A stretch of 64,000 nucleotides of DNA from Dryocosmus kuriphilus (lineage: Eukaryota > Arthropoda > Insecta > Hymenoptera > Cynipidae): NCBI GenBank assembly GCA_038277395.1, contig CM076189.1:77365421-77429420 (forward strand), read 5' to 3'. The position numbers and the translations under genes are program-made. Within the stretch, counting starts at the first letter, position 1; each line of letters starts with the position of its first letter. The notes under the pieces were generated by a model. The model searched no databases. It saw only the letters and a list, made by a program, of their open reading frames with translations, and had not been told where the DNA came from. Below, piece after piece: positions 58,268 through 64,000 of this stretch.

Positions 58268-60024
58268 ATAGGATGTGACTGCCTATTCAAAGAACGCAAA
58301 AGGTTAATATTAGGTCTGAAATAAATTGGTGTACAATCTAACATTGACATAAAGACCGGAAACCAAGCCTGAGCTGGCCAATGTGGTACCACAACAATGC
58401 CCCTAGAACCGTCGTCTTTAATTTTTCGTAAAACACGTAAGATTATTGAAAAAGGTGGAAAAGGCATAGAAAAAATGTTTGCTCCAATCCAAGGTGAAAG
58501 CATCGACCGCAATGGACCCAGGATCTTTTACCCAAGAAACGTAAAGTGTGCATTTCGCGTTTGTCCTTGTTGCAAACAAGTCTATTTCCGGCCCGCCGAA
58601 CTTGTTTACTATGTCCTTGAAAGCACACTGTGACAAAGAATACTCGGTTTCTGGTTCGAGACGCCTAGACTCGAAATCTGCTTCGATATTATCCTTTGAA
58701 CGGATGTAAGATGCAAAGATCCAGATACCCCTCTGCTCGCACCACTCCCAGATTTGCTTTGCTAAATTACTTAATTTCAGGAACTGAATACCGCCCATCT
58801 TATTTATATAAGCGATGGCGGTCGTGTTATCGATCCTTAAAAGCACATTACAATTCCTTAAACCGTCTGCAAAACACTTCAAACCAAAAAATGCTGACAA
58901 TAATTCCAGATAATTGATATGAAGAACTCGTTCCTCCTCGTTCCAGTGACCATGCGTTCTGCGTCCATTACAATAAACGCCCCATCCAGAGCCCGATGCG
59001 TCTGTAAATCGGCTGAGAGTGACATACGCGCTTCATAATTACTATTATTAACCTTTAGTGCAAGAAATTTCTCTCTCTCAAAATTTTTAACAAGCACCCA
59101 ACCGTACTTCAATGATGCACAACATGAACCTAAGGTTCCTATTAGACCTGCGAAGTCTCGAATAATGCAACTGCTTAATTTCATGAACTTTTCAACTAAT
59201 TGTTTGACTTTTTCTTGTTTATCTTTTGGGAGTTCAATTGTCATTTTGACAGAATCATAAATGAATCCCAGGAACCTGCAACTTGTAGAGGGTATCATAT
59301 GACTCTTTTGCTCGTTAACTACGAATCCTAAGCTTTTAATCAATTTACGTGTCTCTAGAACATTTTCCAGACAATCTTCATATGAATCCCCAAATACAAG
59401 AATATCATCCAGATATATTACCGACAGATATCCTCTCTCTCTAAGCTTCATCATAATAGGTTTCATTAACTTGGTAAATGTATATGGAGCCCTATTTAGA
59501 CCAAAAGGTAAACAAGTGTACCCATATAAGACACCTTTAAAGGTAAACCTTAAATAAATTCTGTGTGACTTCTCAACTGGAATTAGATGGTATGCATCCT
59601 TCAGATCTATAGACTCCATGAAACAACCGCGAGACAACATTCGTTTAACAGTTTTTCCGTCTTCAAGTTTAAAATGTTCAGTATCGATGAACTCATTTAA
59701 TCTCTTTAAGTTTAAAATCAGTCGGTGTGATCCATCTCGTTTTGGTACAATAAAAATCTTTGAGATGAATTGACCTGGAACCGGTTCACACCTCTCTAAG
59801 GCACCCTTATACAACAACATCTCAACTTGATCTCGAATCAGCTGTCGATCTTGCATAGACCAACAGGGCTCAAGAGGTGGTATTTCTTGTTTTACCGGAG
59901 AGGTGAAAGGTATTTTATACCCTGAAACCCAGCTCAGGATGGTTTCATCAGACGTTAAAACTGCCCAATCCGATGAAAAACAAGCTAATCTTCCAGCTAA
60001 TTGACCTACCTCTAGTTTTTCTTC
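58219..60024 (-). pseudogene. DIRS pol: reverse transcriptase and RNase H, broken
   Basis: The open frame starts by overlapping gag by about a dozen bases (LAGRLACFSSDWAVLTSDE) with no ATG needed until 59856. RT motifs: SKIFIVPKRDGSHRLILNLK (59770), SIDLKDAYHLIPV (59600), CLPFGLNRAPYTFTKLMKP (59510), VIYLDDILVFG (59410, catalytic Asp pair). RNase H motifs: TDASGSGWG (58990, a different frame), LELLSAFFGLK, LRIDNTTAIAYIN (58840). The YEARMS-to-TDAS junction lacks the WW-containing connection seen in the family, so about 120 bases are missing. A one-base T insertion near 58467 shifts the last part (PPFSIILRVLRKI, VPHWPAQAWFP). Confidence 0.85.
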
Positions 60025-61736
60025 TTCACATCCGTCTGATCGTACTTCTGATACTGATTCCTGCCTCGTGGAGTTGACTTCCGACCGCGGCCGTACGCTT
60101 GATAAGCTCGGTAAGACTGTCTCTGCCCGCCCCCCCTCGATTGGAAACTCGTCTTGTGTTGGTTTCGGAAGGACGGGCCATTGTAGTTTTTTGAAATCTT
60201 GTCCTTTTCCAAATGCGGTTTTGGAACCGATTTCAATTCCTTCGTTGATTGTTGCAAGACTTTTGCAGCCTTCAACTTTTCAGCCAAATCTTTCCCAAAC
60301 AACCATTGGTCAGATGGCAAGTCCTTCAGCGTATCTTTAAAGGAAGCTTTTATATCTTTTAAAATTAAACTTCTGCGAATCGCCGTTTCGTCATGCTGTA
60401 GATCACTTAGTAATCTCATGATACCATTGAGCTGCTCCAGATATTGCGTTTTCTCTGGTGGATTCAATTTTAGAATCAAGTCTATGGACTTTCCCACACC
60501 AGCTAGTGAGGCTGTGATTTTTTCTTGCTTTTCAACAATCCTTTCGTCCCGCTTTTGAATTGTGCTGTCCAAGGCAGCCTTAACCTCCAAATTTAATCTT
60601 GGAGGGTCCATTAGGACACAATTCTTTGGTGGAGGGAAGGTTTTCAACAAGGATTTTCTTTCTTCAGAGGGAAGACCTTTTTTAATAATTTCTTCCCAGA
60701 TTTCTGCTAAATGGTTATGTACTGCTGGAGCAAGTACACGATCTGGCATAAGGCGCTCTCCAAAGATTTTTAGAACCTCCTCATCTAATTGATGCTCCGG
60801 TTCTCCTGGAGCCTGTTCAGAAGGCTTCGCAGTTATTTTTGCCACACCAGTGTGAGTAACTGCGATGATATTATCTTCTGTAGCAGATGGATCTCCAATA
60901 GTATTCATGTTAGACCCATCTTTATCTTTTGGAGGCTGTTCCAAATCAATTTCCATGGGGCTTCGCTCAACACTTTCACTAAAGTCTTGAAGACTACGCG
61001 ATTCACTTCGATGAGACGAACGTCCACTAAATTCAGGTGGAGGACTTTGATTTTTCTCATAATAATCATAATCCTTGCGATAATACCGTCGCCTGTAAGA
61101 TCGACTACGTGAGTGATTTCGAGAACGACTAGTAGACCTACTAGCCGTGGATCTGCTTGAACGATGCCCTCGATCATCTGTCAAAACAAAGAGGAGGAAC
61201 AAAAATGAAGGCATGACCAAAAAAAAAATAATAAATACGAAAAGAAACTTCTCATATAGGTATTTCCTATAAATATACAATATTTATCTCGTTATTATTG
61301 GTACATTTAATGCCTACTGAGGGTTACGTGCACTCACAAGTTGATTGAACCAAAATGTGATGCGTTAAAAAATGTCGCCAGACTGGCTTTTGCGTTTCAC
61401 CATCGTTGAACGATTGTGAAATATAGAGCGTTAAGGGGTTATGTGGACAATAGATGTTGGACATCATTGAACACTATATTGGTTGATCGGTTGGACCGAA
61501 AAACACATACATGACCCTCTACACAAAAACAAGATCAAAGAACAACGAAGTAAAGGCTTTCCGATTCCAATTTATCTTGTCGTTAGAGATAACCTAAATT
61601 GTGATGACTTCTATAAGTGATTTTTGTTGATCACCATCTACTCACAGCGTTGATCCTTACATTTGTCTCTTTTCTGACGTAAAACTTCCTCTTCTAAAAA
61701 CTCAAGTCGTTTCTTGAGATCTTTCGTTTTACCCAT
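60012..61736 (-). CDS. DIRS gag, two exons with a 468-base intron
   Basis: Exon 1 (61646-61736) starts ATG and encodes MGKTKDLKKRLEFLEEEVLR plus ten residues with coiled-coil character, ending at a GTGAGT donor. The acceptor TTTTGACAG (61178-61186) begins exon 2 (60012-61177), and splicing joins ..QR-YDRGHRSSRSTASRS.. in frame. Exon 2 has an RS-rich N-terminus, an acidic linker, a conserved core (IIKKGLPSEERKSLLKTF, PRLNLEVKAALDS, LLSDLQHDE, LAEKLKAAKVLQQS) shared with copy 1, and a Gly/Arg/Gln/Tyr-rich tail likely to bind nucleic acid. It is open throughout. Without splicing, the frame upstream of exon 2 would begin in the intron with a hydrophobic, unlikely leader. Confidence 0.75.
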
Positions 61737-61790
61737 TTTTACTGGAATTTCAAATTAACACTTGCAACGTTATCGGCACAAAAAAGAACA

Positions 61791-61926
61791 ATGATTAGCA
61801 GAGCGTACAAGATACACAGACACAGACCATAACGAAAAATTTTGGACTGTAAAGATTGTGGCGACATCGGTGCATCGTAGACGCACTACAAATTTGATCT
61901 TCGAGGAAAAGGCGCGAAATACAATT
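61791..61926 (-). repeat. DIRS right inverted terminal repeat
   Basis: It starts ATGATTAGCAGAGCG and ends GCGCGAAATACAATT. The first 109 bases pair perfectly with the left repeat. The terminal 42 bases pair perfectly with the internal complementary region. The same outer end is seen in copy 1 at 1970. Confidence 0.92.
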
Positions 61927-62110
61927 ACATTTACCAGGTTCTTATACCACGAAGGCACAAGTTAAATTCCCCGATACTTGTTAAAATTCGCTTTATCGCC
62001 TTTTCTAAAAATAGGTATAATAGTAGAGATATTTCGTTCCTCCGTTATGCGTTCTGTTCAATTACTAATTTAATCTTTTCAACTTGACCATGGGTGCCAG
62101 CCAATGGCGA
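61927..62110 (-). pseudogene. LINE reverse transcriptase fragment, upstream part
   Basis: The minus-strand frame reads EISTIIPIFRKGDKANFNKY-RG then WYKNLVNV up to the DIRS boundary, the usual RT motif preceding SRLTPF on the other side. With the DIRS element removed and one AATT kept, the two flanks join in frame. A stop replaces the usual residue after RGI. Confidence 0.75.
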
Positions 62111-62519
62111 AGTTCGAAACACATTACGACTGTTTCGCTATTGAAGAATTTATAATTTAACGAAATACGAAAAAGGATCCTTACTCTCTCAAAAAAATGG
62201 TTATGACTCTTATTTTTGGGGAGAGATTCGCCCAACTACAAATAAGCTGGAGGCCGACATTTTAGGATAACAATACTTTTCTTTATTTTGCTACTCATAT
62301 AAAAACACATATATTTAAAGGCATAGAACTTTGGGAGAAAAAAAGGAAGCCAGTAAAATTTACCGAAAGGAGTTGAAGTTTGACAAGCGACTTTAACTAT
62401 CGAGAGCTCAAAAAAGTTAATCTCAAACACTCCTGATCTTGGGTTACCGCGAAACAGATCGAACAAGGAAATACCCCAATCTTACCATTTTATGATCTTT
62501 GAGGTCGGTTCCCCAAAAT
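62111..62519. other. Unassigned stretch between LINE fragment and gypsy pol
   Basis: I see no supported gene. On the minus strand it lies downstream of the gypsy coding region, so it may contain gypsy 3' sequence or LTR, but no LTR pair can be tested within the window. Confidence 0.4.
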
Positions 62520-64000
62520 TCAATAAAAAAACACATCCTTATCATCGATCACAGGAAGAGCTCCTAAACAAATTGTTCCATATGGTTGACCAGGGTGAAG
62601 AGTACTGGGGATAATCGAAGTTAGATCCTGAACACGGCCTCGAAACTTAGAAAGAGAATACCAGCCGCCCTGTCCACTTTCTTCGCCAAGTTTCTGTTGT
62701 TTCTGCACACTAAGTCTCCTACCCTGAAATCCATGTCCCTTTTACCCGCATTATAATACTTAGACTGTGACTCAAACGCCTTGTCCAAATTTCGGCAAAC
62801 CCATTCACGGAGGTGATCTAGTCGTGTCACCCTCTGCAGCCATTCTTCCGCTCGTGGGTTAGCGTGCTGGACGCTTTTCTCGAGATTTCATCGCTTTATC
62901 CTATAGGGAAGGGTATTCCGTCCGAAATTCAAAAAGGCGGGAGGGAACTTTAGTGTACCGTGGACCACGGAATTATACTCGAATCGGAATTCCGGCAGAT
63001 ACGCGTCCCAATCATGGTGGTTATCCTGGAGGAAGGACACGCTCACGGTCTTTAGAACCCAATTCACTCTCTTGGGCGGGTTGACTTGGGCGTGGTAGAC
63101 CGACGTCGTAGTGTGGATGTTACCGATTCCGCGACACATCTTTCCTAATATCTTGTTCCCAAACTCCGCTCCGTTGTGGGTATGGATAAACTCTGGTGCT
63201 CCCAACGCGAAACCACCAAATCTTCGAACCGCGCCGTCCTTATAGTGGAACCGTTAGACGTACGAATTGCAACGCATTCAATCCAACTGGTGAAGAGGTC
63301 TCGGAATACCAGTATATACTTATGTCGGGTCTTACACTTAGGAAAATGGCCCATGATGTACTCAGCAACCACCACCCAGGGCTGCTTCGCAACTCGCTGG
63401 CCCATCATACCGATCGGATGAGAATGTTCGACATTATATCTCTGGCAGGGAACACAACTACGAACGAATTGCACCACGTCACATAACATCCCCGGCCAAT
63501 AATAGCGTAGGGCTAACCTTTGGTAGGTCTTTTCGTTGACTAAGCGACCAGCCTGAGGTTCCTCCTGCTCCTGCTGTAAAGGCCGGGGCCCAAGTTCTGT
63601 CGGTAAGACGAGCTTCCAAGCCACGTAATCGGTCAGCAACCCGTCTATTTCCAGGTTTGGTCTATGCCGATATAATATTCCGTTCTCGATTTTCCAGTCG
63701 GGAAAGATCCTCGGCCGATCCTGGACTGCCTGCATCCGCCTTAGGTACCACTGATCCTCTGGAGTGCTCACACCAGACACCGGTGCTTCATCGTCCTCGG
63801 ATAACATGGACAAAGGTTTAGGGACGTGTTGTAAGACACCCTTCAGTTGTATGATACCGAAATCGTACCCCTGGAGCTCTAAACCTCATCTTGCGAGTCG
63901 ACCAGTCGGGTTATTTAGATCTTGTAACCACCGCACGCTACTATGTTCAGTGATAACCCTGAAATATAGTCCTTCCAAATACTCGCGAAATTTCCGGATT
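62520..64000 (-). pseudogene. Ty3/gypsy-type pol fragment (RNase H end, integrase), decayed
   Basis: Order on the minus strand: RNase H end with FREYLEGLYFRVITEHSSVRW (63900-64000, followed by a TGA). Next comes an integrase zinc domain in which the two Cys remain (VRSCVPCQRYN) but both His are lost, then YQRLALRYYWPGM. The catalytic core follows: VVAEYIMGHFP has Tyr in place of the first Asp, EFIHTHNGAEF has His in place of the second Asp, and QVNPPKRVNWVLK has Lys in place of the Glu. A frameshift separates the halves near 63200. The C-terminal part keeps YYNAGKRDMDFRVGDLVCR. The element continues beyond the window. Inactive. Confidence 0.8.

Larger units (their letters stand above)
56764..61926 (-). 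mobile_element. Structurally complete DIRS-type retrotransposon (copy 2)
   Basis: The 5163-base element carries gag, pol (RT-RNase H) and tyrosine recombinase on the minus strand, with inverted terminal repeats and an internal complementary region but no integrase or LTRs. The outer ends both terminate in AATT, shared with the interrupted LINE. There is no target-site duplication, as expected for recombinase-mediated integration of a circular intermediate. The coding regions carry single-base frameshifts and a probable ~120-base deletion between RT and RNase H, yet the terminal repeats match perfectly. Confidence 0.9.

Noticed and set aside
60068..60792. Plus-strand frames opposite the DIRS gag
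   Set aside because: Shadows of the gag frame on the minus strand, which has an RS domain, splice sites and a homologue in copy 1.

Overview
The window looks like heterochromatin-like repeat DNA from an animal genome, most likely an arthropod and plausibly a hymenopteran insect. It is AT-rich and almost every recognisable coding fragment belongs to a transposable element: rosa-like (DD41D) mariner transposons, an APE-endonuclease LINE, a DIRS-type tyrosine-recombinase retrotransposon and a decayed Ty3/gypsy pol. I see no convincing intact host gene, no functional tRNA or rRNA gene, no CRISPR array and nothing bacterial. The species assignment is inference.

Layout. 1-1970 is the end of a DIRS-like element (minus strand, cut by the window edge). 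From 1967 to 50334 the DNA is a head-to-tail array of seven diverged copies of one macro-repeat, about 4.3-5.6 kb once insertions are removed, all in the same orientation. Each full unit carries the same ordered modules: a paired CTCATCTCA block with a GTCGTT microsatellite, a CpG-rich GCGCGAAGCGCG block, a splice-acceptor-like 56-base module, a ~62-codon ORF, about 650 bases of AT-rich DNA with an exact 10-base period, a GC-rich hairpin block, a tRNA-like element, an AT block whose C/G skew flips midway, a second GC block, and a CAACCAAA-rich array. Newer insertions interrupt the units: a 0.7-kb element (6021-6701), a 2.6-kb TG...CA element (8099-10692), mariner A (22260-24903), a full-length LINE (27883-33041), mariner B (35628-37848), a 1.1-kb TIR element (38448-39546) and a 1.7-kb palindrome (40654-42380).

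50335-56763 holds mariner C with long inverted subterminal repeats and the least damaged transposase here, then MITE-like inverted repeats and reverse-oriented scraps of the macro-repeat. 55978-62110 is a LINE reverse transcriptase fragment (minus strand) split by a structurally complete DIRS element at 56764-61926. That element has inverted terminal repeats, an internal complementary region, a two-exon gag, RT-RNase H and a tyrosine recombinase. The rest, 62520-64000, is a decayed gypsy pol on the minus strand.

How it fits together: the macro-repeat array acted as a landing field. Because the units are repeated, the empty target sites can be read from neighbouring units, which gives base-level insertion boundaries, target-site duplications and relative ages. 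The strongest observations are the seven-unit array with its 10-base-phased DNA, the complete DIRS architecture with AATT target use and a spliced gag, the near-perfect 820-base palindrome, and a hairpin module that sits just downstream of the transposase gene in three mariner elements.
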